A stretch of 7,798 nucleotides of DNA from JAACEU01 sp043816165 (GCA_043816165.1 JBDRIE010000045.1:1-7798), one strand, 5' to 3'; shown: positions 1 to 5,723, numbered from the stretch's first letter. The notes: generated by a model from the sequence alone, not told the origin. Made by a program: numbers and translations.

Positions 1-10
1 TTCTCCTCTG

Positions 11-55
11 CTACGGCAAATACGTGGATTTGCCTTCGCTTTGGATCACAAATCT
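11..55. repeat. Small nested inverted repeats upstream of the tRNA
   Basis: GGCAAAT (15-21) is an exact inverted match to ATTTGCC (28-34), giving a 7-bp stem with a 6-base loop. GATTTG (27-32) can alternatively pair with CAAATC (49-54), so the middle segment has two possible partners. No T tract follows, so this is not a standard terminator. No credible coding frame is seen in 1-65: the frame that stays open runs straight through the tRNA. It may be the tail of an upstream gene's 3' region or a dispersed intergenic element; the window edge prevents a decision. Confidence 0.35.
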
Positions 56-65
56 CGCTACTTAA

Positions 66-139
66 TGGGGCGTGGCCAAGTGGTAAGGCAACGGGTTCTG
101 GTCCCGTCATCGGGGGTTCGAATCCCTCCGCCCCAGCCA
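66..139 (+). tRNA. tRNA-Gln (anticodon CUG)
   Basis: A full cloverleaf can be drawn. The acceptor stem TGGGGCG (66-72) pairs with CGCCCCA (129-135). The anticodon stem ACGGG (91-95) pairs with CCCGT (103-107) around the loop TTCTGGT, which places CTG at 98-100 as the anticodon and reads CAG codons (Gln). The T arm is 112-116 / 124-128 with loop TTCGAAT. The U1-A72 end is typical of tRNA-Gln. The discriminator is G136 and CCA is encoded (137-139). No promoter of its own is evident in the 65 bases upstream, so it may be transcribed from outside the window. Confidence 0.97.
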
Positions 140-153
140 AAACACTTATTTAT

Positions 154-182
154 TTGACAATTCTTGGCAGTCATTGTACCAT
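154..182 (+). promoter_or_regulatory. Sigma70-type promoter of the leader/ATP-grasp unit
   Basis: A perfect -35 TTGACA (154-159) is followed by a 17-base spacer and the -10 hexamer TACCAT (177-182, four of six consensus bases). The predicted transcription start lies six to seven bases downstream, at about 189, which is exactly the A of an ATG. The promoter begins only 14 bases after the tRNA CCA end and drives the leader RNA that ends at the terminator before the ATP-grasp gene. Confidence 0.75.
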
Positions 183-192
183 ACGTATATGG
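179..192 (+). promoter_or_regulatory. Possible operator palindrome over the -10/start site
   Basis: CCATA (179-183) and TATGG (188-192) are inverted copies separated by CGTA, with TACGTA (182-187) itself palindromic. The element straddles the -10 hexamer and the predicted start, where a dimeric repressor could act. The arms are only 5 bp, so chance is a real possibility. Confidence 0.25.
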
Positions 193-269
193 AGATTATC
201 GATTACATGCAGGAGTCAAAGAAGAAAGCAGCTTTAAGCGCTGTGGTTTTTCTTTATATGACTTTGTAG
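189..269 (+). CDS. Putative 26-residue leaderless leader peptide
   Basis: An ATG (189-191) at the predicted transcription start opens 26 codons ending in TAG (267-269). The N-terminal half is acidic and polar, then comes Lys-Lys-Lys-Ala-Ala (codons at 219-233), then a hydrophobic tail rich in Val, Phe, Leu and Met. The frame lies wholly inside the attenuator-like leader and overlaps both arms of its long hairpin, so ribosome position would decide which RNA fold forms. A ribosome slowed at the Lys codons would cover the 5' arm and free 238-257. This is inferred: so short a frame can be accidental, and the RNA could work without translation. It could also encode a tiny membrane peptide. Confidence 0.4.
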   Translation: MEIIDYMQESKKKAALSAVVFLYMTL

Positions 270-297
270 GTATGTAATCAACATGGATCGTAAAGAA

Positions 298-321
298 AAA
301 GCCCAGCGCGGGCTTTTTTTT
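298..321 (+). terminator. Intrinsic terminator ahead of the ATP-grasp gene
   Basis: AAAGCCC (298-304) pairs with GGGCTTT (310-316) around a 5-base loop, and eight consecutive T residues cover 314-321. The A-rich bases before the stem can pair with part of the T tract. It ends only 14 bases before the ATG of the next gene, in the same direction. It therefore either ends a separate small RNA or gates transcription into that gene. Confidence 0.9.
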
Positions 322-335
322 GTTAATCAATTTTT

Positions 336-1292
336 ATGGAAAAAATAGGACAACATATTGGCATTTTGAAACATGAAAAAATCGGTTATGCCGAGGAGTT
401 ACTTATTCAAATTTTAGAAACGGCAGGTATGGTTGCGCGTGTTGTTAATCCTTGCGACGTTGTGTTTGGTAATGGTGATCCCTTTCCTGATGCTGTTCTG
501 GCGCGATGTGAATTGTCGGCTATCTCTGACAAAGCTTTATCTGCATATTTGAAGTATTTTGAGGAGTGTAGAGGACGTAAGATTCCAGTCGTGAATTCAA
601 GGGAGTTTTTGATGCGCGGTCAGGATAAATATTCTACTCATACTGCTTTGCGAAATTATTTGGCTGAAATTGGTATAATTGATGATATTAATCCACCAAC
701 GTGGTCTACTCATAATAGAGATAGAGCTTTTGAAACTGGACTTAAAGAGGTTTCTGAATTTGGATCTGTTGTCATAAAACATCCTTGTTCGGGGCGTGGA
801 GAAGGTGTTTATCATATTTGTACTGAGGAGGAGCTTGTTGACGTATTAACCAGTCGTTTTTCGGATGATGATCCGATTTTGATTCAGCGAACTATAGAAA
901 AAGAGAGAAATGGTAATGGCGGTTATCGTGATATACGCATGTGGGTTTGTCGAAATCACGAGACGGATGAACCTCAGGTGGTTGGCGCTTATTATCGTAA
1001 TGCGGCTCCCGGGAATTTTCTTACAAATATAGATTGTGGGGCTTTGCCCTCTTCAATTGGCCATGTTGATGATCAATTAGCTTATTATGCTAGGCTTGTT
1101 ATGAATGCTACAAGGGGCGATGTTGCAGGCCTTGATTTTGTTCGTGATGTAAATGGAAAATATTGGTTTGAGGAGGTAAATATTGCTTTTGAAACGTCAC
1201 CGTCGGCTGTTGAATTGATTGGTTCTGAAATTTGGCATCAGGTTGTCCGACTACTTGAGACTAAAATGTTAAAGGGTACCTTACCCGAGTAG
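336..1292 (+). CDS. RimK-like ATP-grasp ligase, substrate unknown
   Basis: This 318-residue cytosolic protein has the RimK/LysX-type layout. A Rossmann-like pre-ATP-grasp domain spans about 6-90. A DK-x-x-T motif (D97, K98) opens the ATP-grasp part, a nucleotide-binding Lys sits in VIKHP (K148), and a glycine loop GRGEG lies at 153-157. DIR (199-201), a TNID stretch (N231) and the metal-binding acidic residues D267, E280 and N282 (LDFVRD and FEEVN) follow. The family joins a carboxylate to an amine through an acylphosphate, for example Glu addition by RimK or amino-carrier ligation by LysX. The usual N-x-S-P-G loop is changed to N-x5-S-P-S, so the acceptor cannot be named. The ATG at 336 has no Shine-Dalgarno; it is chosen because the first beta strand starts immediately. 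Expression is probably gated by the terminator just upstream. The TAG stop lies inside an 18-base repeat that recurs at 5280-5297. Confidence 0.85.
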   Translation: MEKIGQHIGILKHEKIGYAEELLIQILETAGMVARVVNPCDVVFGNGDPFPDAVLARCELSAISDKALSAYLKYFEECRGRKIPVVNSREFLMRGQDKYSTHTALRNYLAEIGIIDDINPPTWSTHNRDRAFETGLKEVSEFGSVVIKHPCSGRGEGVYHICTEEELVDVLTSRFSDDDPILIQRTIEKERNGNGGYRDIRMWVCRNHETDEPQVVGAYYRNAAPGNFLTNIDCGALPSSIGHVDDQLAYYARLVMNATRGDVAGLDFVRDVNGKYWFEEVNIAFETSPSAVELIGSEIWHQVVRLLETKMLKGTLPE

Positions 1293-1300
1293 CCAGCCAA
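1274..1300 (+). repeat. Copy 1 of 18-base repeat with small hairpin
   Basis: ACCCGAGTAGCCAGCCAA (1283-1300) is repeated exactly at 5280-5297. In both copies the leading ACCC pairs with a GGGT just upstream (here 1274-1277), forming a 4-bp stem with a 5-base loop. Here the repeat supplies the last Glu codon and the TAG stop of the ATP-grasp gene. Its CCAGCCAA end also matches the 3' end of the tRNA-Gln gene. Confidence 0.75.
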
Positions 1301-1345
1301 TCAGGATATTTGAAATCATAAGCTTTTGTATGTTTTTAAAAAAAA

Positions 1346-4180
1346 ATGCTATTATTAAATCTGTATTCTAACCAATTTTTCGTGTTTAGAAAAAAATTTA
1401 TTTCTGCAGGTTTATTGTTGTCTGTAATTATTTTGTTTCCTTTTTCAGCACAAGCTTCTTTTTCAGATGTTGATTCGAGCATTTTAAACTACGATGCTAT
1501 TAATTATGTTCAGTCGGAAGGAATTGTTAGTGGTTATGAAGATGGGACTTTTGGGCCGGATAAGCAGATCAATAGGGCAGAGTTCACAAAAATAATTATA
1601 GGGGCTCAATTCAGCCAAGACGAAATTGATAACTGTGTGCCAAGTGTTGCATTCGCACCAAGTTTTCCTGATGTTTCGGCTGATGAATGGTTTGCTCCTT
1701 ATGTTTGTGTGGCAAGTAACGAAGGCATTATTAGTGGTTATCCCGATGGGACGTTTAAGCCGGGGAACGCAATTAATTTCGTGGAAGCGGCAAAAATTAT
1801 CGTAAACGCTTTTGGTTATGAGGTAAGTACGGCGGAAATCTGGTATCAACCGTTTGTTGAAAAATTGGAGGAAGAAAAAGCTATTCCTTCGACGATTTAT
1901 TCGTTGGAGAGGAATATAAAACGCGGAGAAATGGCAGAAATCGTTTATCGCTTAAAAGAAAATATTAAGGATAAAGTGTCGACCGAGTTTTTTACCGGCG
2001 ATTCGGAACTAATCAACAATACGACTTTTGTTAAATCTTATCGTTTTTATGACAATAATCATGGTTGGGGGGTTTGGCCGACAGAAGATAATAATTATAT
2101 TTTGGTGGGTTGGACTCTTCCCGGACTTGATACAGATGCATTTATTAGTAAAGTAAATCGACAAGGCGAGCTAATCTGGACTAAATTAATTGGCAGTAAT
2201 GTTCATTATTCCGGTCCGATGGGCAGTGGGCGGGCCGATGATGTTGGTTATCTTGTTACCCAGATTGAAGATGGTTCTTATCTGCTGGCCGGTCAGACAA
2301 ATGGTTACGTCGGTGACGCGGAGGCCGAAATTTTTGAGACCGCAACTGATGTTTTTCTTTCAAAATTTGATCAGGAAGGTAATCATATTTGGACGGAAAC
2401 TGTCGGTGATTTGGCCGGTGATACGCCGGTTGGTCTTTGGCCTACAGATGATGGCGGATTTTTACTCCTGTTGACTTTGGGAGAACTTAACGCCGGAGCG
2501 GCGGAGGTTGGCGATGAAGATCATTATTTTGCTTTGGCAAAATTTGACGCGGGGGGTGAAAACGAATGGATTAAAAAAACAAATCTTAATATTGGCGGAC
2601 CCATGGGCGATGGGGAGCAGGTTAATTTTTTCATAGAGAGAGAAGACGATGGCGGATTTGTTCTGGTTGGTACTATTCCTTTTGATGAAGTTTTAAAAAC
2701 GGAAGATGAAGAAATAGGTTCCCATATGCCGTCTGTTGTAAAATTAGATAAAGATGGGCAGGTGGTTTGGGCAAAAAGCATAGAATCTATTCCCTGGGAA
2801 TATTTAATTGCCGAGGAGGCTGATAATGAAATTGGATATATAGAGAGGTACGTAAAAGCTCGGTGGACTGCCGGTAATTTTTCCGTGGTTCAGAAAACTT
2901 CGGATGGTGGATATTTGGCTATAGGCCTTCTTTCGCCGTTTACCGACCAAATTAATTACAGCCCTACCTACGAAACAATTACAGGTACTCCGCTTTTAGC
3001 AGTAAAGCTGGACAAAGATGGCGGATACCAGTGGGCAAAAACATTGGAAACCGGACTTTTTTCTTTTGATCAAGAATTGAGAATAGCAAAAACCGAAGAC
3101 AACGATTTTATAATTATGGCTGACTATATGTCCGGAGGTGAAGAATATATAGGTGAACCTTATGATATTTATATGGAAAAAATGGAGGAGGTATATGAAT
3201 TTTGTAAGGAAAAAGATTGTGTACCGGGAGATGAGCAAACCGATCCGGAATTAAAAGCGCTTTATGATGAAATGAACGCGGCTCAGGATCAATGGTTCAC
3301 TACCGCTGTAAAACACATTGCGTTAATAAAGGTCGATTCGGAATTTGATGTGAAATGGGTAAGAAAGATCGGTCCTGAAGTTAAGGCGGTGGATGTAAGG
3401 CAGTCGACAGGCACTCCTTATCAATTTGAAGGCAATGATATTCGAATTGCTAATGATGGCGGAATATTGATTGCAGGAACTCACGGTAGCGATGTTGTTT
3501 GTAGCGTTCAGGCCGGAATAACGTTTTATTGCGATGACGCTTTGTTGATAAAGCTTGATGTTAATGGCAATCTGGTGGACGATTCGGAGGGATTGGTTTT
3601 CGAATACACCTCTGTTATCCAGGAAGATTTAAGCCAATATATTGTGCTGAGGGATCTGGAGTCGAAGGTCATTGATTATGATTTGGGGATGGGGGTCAAG
3701 AAGCAAGGTCCGTCTGTCTCCGCTAAGACAGCGAAAGCAATCACCGCTCTTTCGCCTTTTATGGAAGAAACGGTTGTTTTAAGCGTGCAGGAGTCTATAT
3801 CTTCCGTTATTAGTCCCGAAGGTGTGCCTGAAGCGAAGACGCAAGCTTTGATTTATTATGAAAGTGAGGAATCCGTCGAGCCGGAAGAGGGGTCGAGTTC
3901 CGATATTCATCAGGAGCTCCTTCCGATTCTTAACGAGATTTTTGATGATAAGGTGAAGTTGTGGGATAATTTTGGAGGAATAATGCTCGATTACTGTTTT
4001 GGAAGGCTTGTGACTGAGGAGGATATTTTGCTTGTGCAAGAAGGGCTTGAGGGGTTGGGGTACGGTCTTGCTATGGATTTGGAAGACGGCAAGCTTATTA
4101 TGAGTAAGGTTGGGCGAATGTTGAATCTGGGATTTTCCACAATTAGTAAAATGAGAGGGACGTTGAATGTGACGTGGTAA
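1346..4180 (+). CDS. Secreted SLH-domain protein with seven propeller-like repeats
   Basis: The frame has 944 codons. A signal peptide is clear: Arg-Lys-Lys at 15-17, a hydrophobic core, then Ala-x-Ala near residue 37. A GTG at 1382 would give a more ordinary 26-residue signal peptide than the ATG at 1346; neither has a Shine-Dalgarno, so the start is open. Three SLH repeats follow (about 38-85, 106-157, 163-205), two with the G-Y-x-D-G-T-F signature; these anchor proteins to cell-wall polymers. Then come seven repeats of the form 'D-G-G-F/Y-x-L-x-G ... K-x-D-x-x-G-x-x-x-W' (about 240-283, 300-354, 361-412, 426-478, 512-569, 577-676, 697-746), likely a seven-bladed beta-propeller. Residues 747-944 match nothing I recognise and lack a membrane segment. 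C97 and C121 bracket the second SLH repeat and may form a disulfide. The role is probably S-layer-associated binding or structure. It may be cotranscribed with the gene at 4220. Confidence 0.85.
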   Translation: MLLLNLYSNQFFVFRKKFISAGLLLSVIILFPFSAQASFSDVDSSILNYDAINYVQSEGIVSGYEDGTFGPDKQINRAEFTKIIIGAQFSQDEIDNCVPSVAFAPSFPDVSADEWFAPYVCVASNEGIISGYPDGTFKPGNAINFVEAAKIIVNAFGYEVSTAEIWYQPFVEKLEEEKAIPSTIYSLERNIKRGEMAEIVYRLKENIKDKVSTEFFTGDSELINNTTFVKSYRFYDNNHGWGVWPTEDNNYILVGWTLPGLDTDAFISKVNRQGELIWTKLIGSNVHYSGPMGSGRADDVGYLVTQIEDGSYLLAGQTNGYVGDAEAEIFETATDVFLSKFDQEGNHIWTETVGDLAGDTPVGLWPTDDGGFLLLLTLGELNAGAAEVGDEDHYFALAKFDAGGENEWIKKTNLNIGGPMGDGEQVNFFIEREDDGGFVLVGTIPFDEVLKTEDEEIGSHMPSVVKLDKDGQVVWAKSIESIPWEYLIAEEADNEIGYIERYVKARWTAGNFSVVQKTSDGGYLAIGLLSPFTDQINYSPTYETITGTPLLAVKLDKDGGYQWAKTLETGLFSFDQELRIAKTEDNDFIIMADYMSGGEEYIGEPYDIYMEKMEEVYEFCKEKDCVPGDEQTDPELKALYDEMNAAQDQWFTTAVKHIALIKVDSEFDVKWVRKIGPEVKAVDVRQSTGTPYQFEGNDIRIANDGGILIAGTHGSDVVCSVQAGITFYCDDALLIKLDVNGNLVDDSEGLVFEYTSVIQEDLSQYIVLRDLESKVIDYDLGMGVKKQGPSVSAKTAKAITALSPFMEETVVLSVQESISSVISPEGVPEAKTQALIYYESEESVEPEEGSSSDIHQELLPILNEIFDDKVKLWDNFGGIMLDYCFGRLVTEEDILLVQEGLEGLGYGLAMDLEDGKLIMSKVGRMLNLGFSTISKMRGTLNVTW

Positions 4181-4186
4181 AAATTA

Positions 4187-4214
4187 ATTTAATAACAAAT
4201 ATTTAATAACAAAT
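4187..4214 (+). repeat. Perfect tandem 14-base duplication before the PPC gene
   Basis: ATTTAATAACAAAT occurs twice back to back (4187-4200 and 4201-4214), filling most of the 39-base gap between two + strand genes and ending five bases before the ATG at 4220. Each unit contains TTTAAT, which resembles a -10 hexamer. TTGAAT at 4163-4168 is a poor -35 with a long 19-base spacer. The duplication could adjust spacing or promoter strength; no Shine-Dalgarno is present. Confidence 0.8.
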
Positions 4215-4219
4215 AATGT

Positions 4220-5272
4220 ATGGCAAAATTTAGTATTAAAAAATTGGTGGTAATTAGTTTATTTGGAGTATTCTTGATTGGGGCGGCAGGGGTTGCCAGT
4301 GCCCAACAGGCATTGCCCAAAGGTGGAGACAGCTTTGAAACTGCGGTTGAGCTGGAACCGGGAGTTTATCAGGCGGATAGTTTGGAAGAGAACGAATATT
4401 TTTATGTTGCTGATATAAAACCGGGTCAGGAGATTACTGTTAAGTATACTTTTAGTGCCGGGACAGGCAACGATGGATGGGGTATTCTGGGTTTATATGA
4501 TGAAAATAAAGCAGAATTATTTGATGATTGGGATACGGTTAGCAAAGGAGACTCAGGATCAGTTATAGCTTCCTGGATGCCAAATACAGATGAAGATTCT
4601 TACAAATACTATATCAGGACGGGATATGACGATTATGATGTGAGTTCAGTCTTACTTGATATTTCATTGACAGATTATTATGATGCCGGAAGTCAAACAG
4701 ATGCCGGAGATAGTTTTGAGAAGGCAATGAGTCTTGCGGCAGGAGAATATGAAGGTTATCTTTCCGGAGAATTGGGTTCGGATGTTAAAGATTTTTATGA
4801 AATGGAAATCAAAAAAGGAGAGGAGCTGACTGTAAAAGTAACTCCGCCAATGGAGGCAAACATGGAAGTAGTTTTATACGACGATAGTAGGAAAGAATTA
4901 AGACACGAATACGCGTCAAACCCTGGTGCAATTATTGAAACTTCTTTGGTGGCAAGGGAAAGTGAGGATATTTTTGTGGCGGTTCTTTGTGATGAGTGGT
5001 GTAGTTATGATCTGGTTAATTATACTTTGAATGTCACAATTCAGCCGTCAGCAGAAGTTGTTGGAGCGCCGGTTGGGGAAGAAGGAGCACCAAAAGTGAT
5101 ATTATCGCCATCGGGAGAAGGAGCACCAATAGGCGAGGCAAGAGAGGCAGGGGAAGCAGGGGAAGTTGAAAAAGGAATTTTCTCGGGAATAGTTCTTTGG
5201 ATCGCGGGTTCGATTGTTCTTCTTATAATAATTGGAATCATTGTCTCTTCCTTTTTGAAAAAGAAAGAATAG
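4220..5272 (+). CDS. Membrane-anchored envelope protein with two PPC-like domains
   Basis: This 350-residue protein has a cleavable signal peptide (Lys-rich start, hydrophobic 9-25, V-A-S-A-Q at 25-29). Two homologous beta-rich domains follow. The first begins G-G-D-S-F-E-T-A near 35 and runs to about 151. The second begins A-G-D-S-F-E-K-A near 162 and runs to about 274. The opening motif, the E-x-G-x-Y turn and the D/E-x-F/Y-Y strand resemble bacterial pre-peptidase C-terminal (PPC) domains. A Gly/Ala/Glu/Pro-rich linker (275-318) precedes a single membrane helix (about 320-345) and a short Lys-Lys-Lys-Glu cytoplasmic tail. It should sit outside the cell, tethered to the membrane. C257 and C261 could form a local disulfide. 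No protease domain is present, so binding or adhesion is more likely than catalysis. The ATG at 4220 fits the signal peptide; the ATG at 4216 stops after five codons. Confidence 0.8.
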   Translation: MAKFSIKKLVVISLFGVFLIGAAGVASAQQALPKGGDSFETAVELEPGVYQADSLEENEYFYVADIKPGQEITVKYTFSAGTGNDGWGILGLYDENKAELFDDWDTVSKGDSGSVIASWMPNTDEDSYKYYIRTGYDDYDVSSVLLDISLTDYYDAGSQTDAGDSFEKAMSLAAGEYEGYLSGELGSDVKDFYEMEIKKGEELTVKVTPPMEANMEVVLYDDSRKELRHEYASNPGAIIETSLVARESEDIFVAVLCDEWCSYDLVNYTLNVTIQPSAEVVGAPVGEEGAPKVILSPSGEGAPIGEAREAGEAGEVEKGIFSGIVLWIAGSIVLLIIIGIIVSSFLKKKE

Positions 5273-5297
5273 GGTGTAGACCCGAGTAGCCAGCCAA
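5272..5297 (+). repeat. Copy 2 of 18-base repeat with small hairpin
   Basis: This is the exact second copy of ACCCGAGTAGCCAGCCAA (5280-5297). The preceding GGGT (5272-5275) overlaps the last base of the PPC gene's TAG stop and pairs with ACCC (5280-5283) around the loop GTAG. No T tract follows. It occupies half of the 49-base gap before the cupin gene, at the same 3'-end location as copy 1. Confidence 0.75.
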
Positions 5298-5321
5298 AAG
5301 AAAATACTTAACTAAAAATAT

Positions 5322-5723
5322 ATGAAAGGATACACAGGTAATATCGAGAAGCTTACTCTTGAGAATGACAAGTTTAGACAGGTTCTTTATACGGGTAAAA
5401 ATTGCCAGCTTGTTTTGATGAGTCTTGAGCCAAATGAAGATATCGGAATGGAGGTTCATGATGAAAATGATCAGTTCTTTAGATTTGAAAGTGGAGCGGG
5501 TAAAGTAATTATTGATGGTAATGAATATAATGTAGAAGATGGGTCTGCTATTATTGTTCCTGCAGGGGCAGAGCATAACATTGTAAATACTTCTTCTTCA
5601 GAAGCTCTTAAAATGTATACAATTTATTCTCCGCCGCATCATAAGGATGGGATTGTGCGAGTTACTAAAAAAGAGGCTGAAGCTAATGATGAGGAGTTTG
5701 ATGGAACAACAACGGAAAAATAA
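5322..5723 (+). CDS. Small single-domain cupin
   Basis: The product is a 133-residue cytosolic protein with one cupin beta-barrel. Motif 1 is G-M-E-V-H-D-E-N-D-Q-F-F-R-F-E (42-56) followed by G-x-G. Motif 2 is G-S-A-I-I-V-P-A-G-A-E-H-N-I-V-N (74-89). Likely metal ligands are H46, E56 and H85; the second His of the usual H-x-H is replaced by Glu at residue 48, with Asp50-Gln51 nearby. The overall sequence, including the late Y-S-P-P-x-H-K-D-G stretch, belongs to a widespread group of small cupins without an assigned reaction. It may bind a metal and a small sugar or acid, but no substrate can be named. The ATG at 5322 has no Shine-Dalgarno. Its last 23 bases overlap the next small gene. Confidence 0.9.
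   Translation: MKGYTGNIEKLTLENDKFRQVLYTGKNCQLVLMSLEPNEDIGMEVHDENDQFFRFESGAGKVIIDGNEYNVEDGSAIIVPAGAEHNIVNTSSSEALKMYTIYSPPHHKDGIVRVTKKEAEANDEEFDGTTTEK
5691..5696 (+). promoter_or_regulatory. Ribosome binding site of the small membrane protein
   Basis: GAGGAG lies four bases before the ATG at 5701, inside the end of the cupin gene. It is the only clear Shine-Dalgarno-like sequence in front of any gene in this window, and it decides the start at 5701 over the upstream in-frame ATGs at 5647, 5683 and 5686. The spacing is slightly short. Confidence 0.5.

Larger units (their letters stand above)
189..321 (+). promoter_or_regulatory. Candidate transcription-attenuator leader RNA
   Basis: Two competing folds can be read directly. 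Fold 1 pairs 201-210 with 270-279 (GATTACAT with ATGTAATC plus a G-U and a C-G), 214-218 with 259-263, 219-226 with 247-254, and 229-232 with 240-243. It leaves the downstream terminator free to form. Fold 2 pairs 238-257 with 290-309: the strings GCGCTGTGGTTTTTCTTT (238-255) and AAAGAAAAAGCCCAGCGC (292-309) are complementary at 16 of 18 positions, extended by an A-T and a G-U pair. Fold 2 consumes the 5' arm of the terminator. This is the antiterminator/terminator logic of amino-acid operon leaders and riboswitches. The controlled gene would be the ATP-grasp ligase at 336. The main alternative is a free-standing small RNA of about 130 nt. I recognise no named riboswitch class. Confidence 0.6.

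Noticed and set aside
284..316. T-box leader (TGGA at 284-287 before a terminator)
   Set aside because: The conserved T-box core around TGG is absent and no stem I specifier loop is seen; a four-base match is expected by chance.
189..321. 6S RNA or another known housekeeping small RNA
   Set aside because: The long hairpin with bulges is reminiscent, but it is too short for a typical 6S RNA. The antiterminator complementarity to the terminator is better explained by attenuation. It stays as an alternative only.
322..335. Promoter between the terminator and the ATP-grasp ATG
   Set aside because: GTTAAT (322-327) is a partial -10 match, but the region 17 bases upstream is the GC-rich terminator stem with no -35 match.
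597..815. 72-residue minus-strand frame inside the ATP-grasp gene
   Set aside because: It is antisense to a well-supported gene, with no family resemblance or promoter.
1301..1345. Separate promoter for the SLH gene (TTGAAA at 1310-1315)
   Set aside because: No acceptable -10 hexamer lies at a normal distance; cotranscription with the upstream gene is equally possible.
5041..5241. Pro/Ser-rich minus-strand frame
   Set aside because: It is the complement of the Gly/Ala/Glu-rich linker and membrane helix of the PPC protein; its low complexity follows from that linker.
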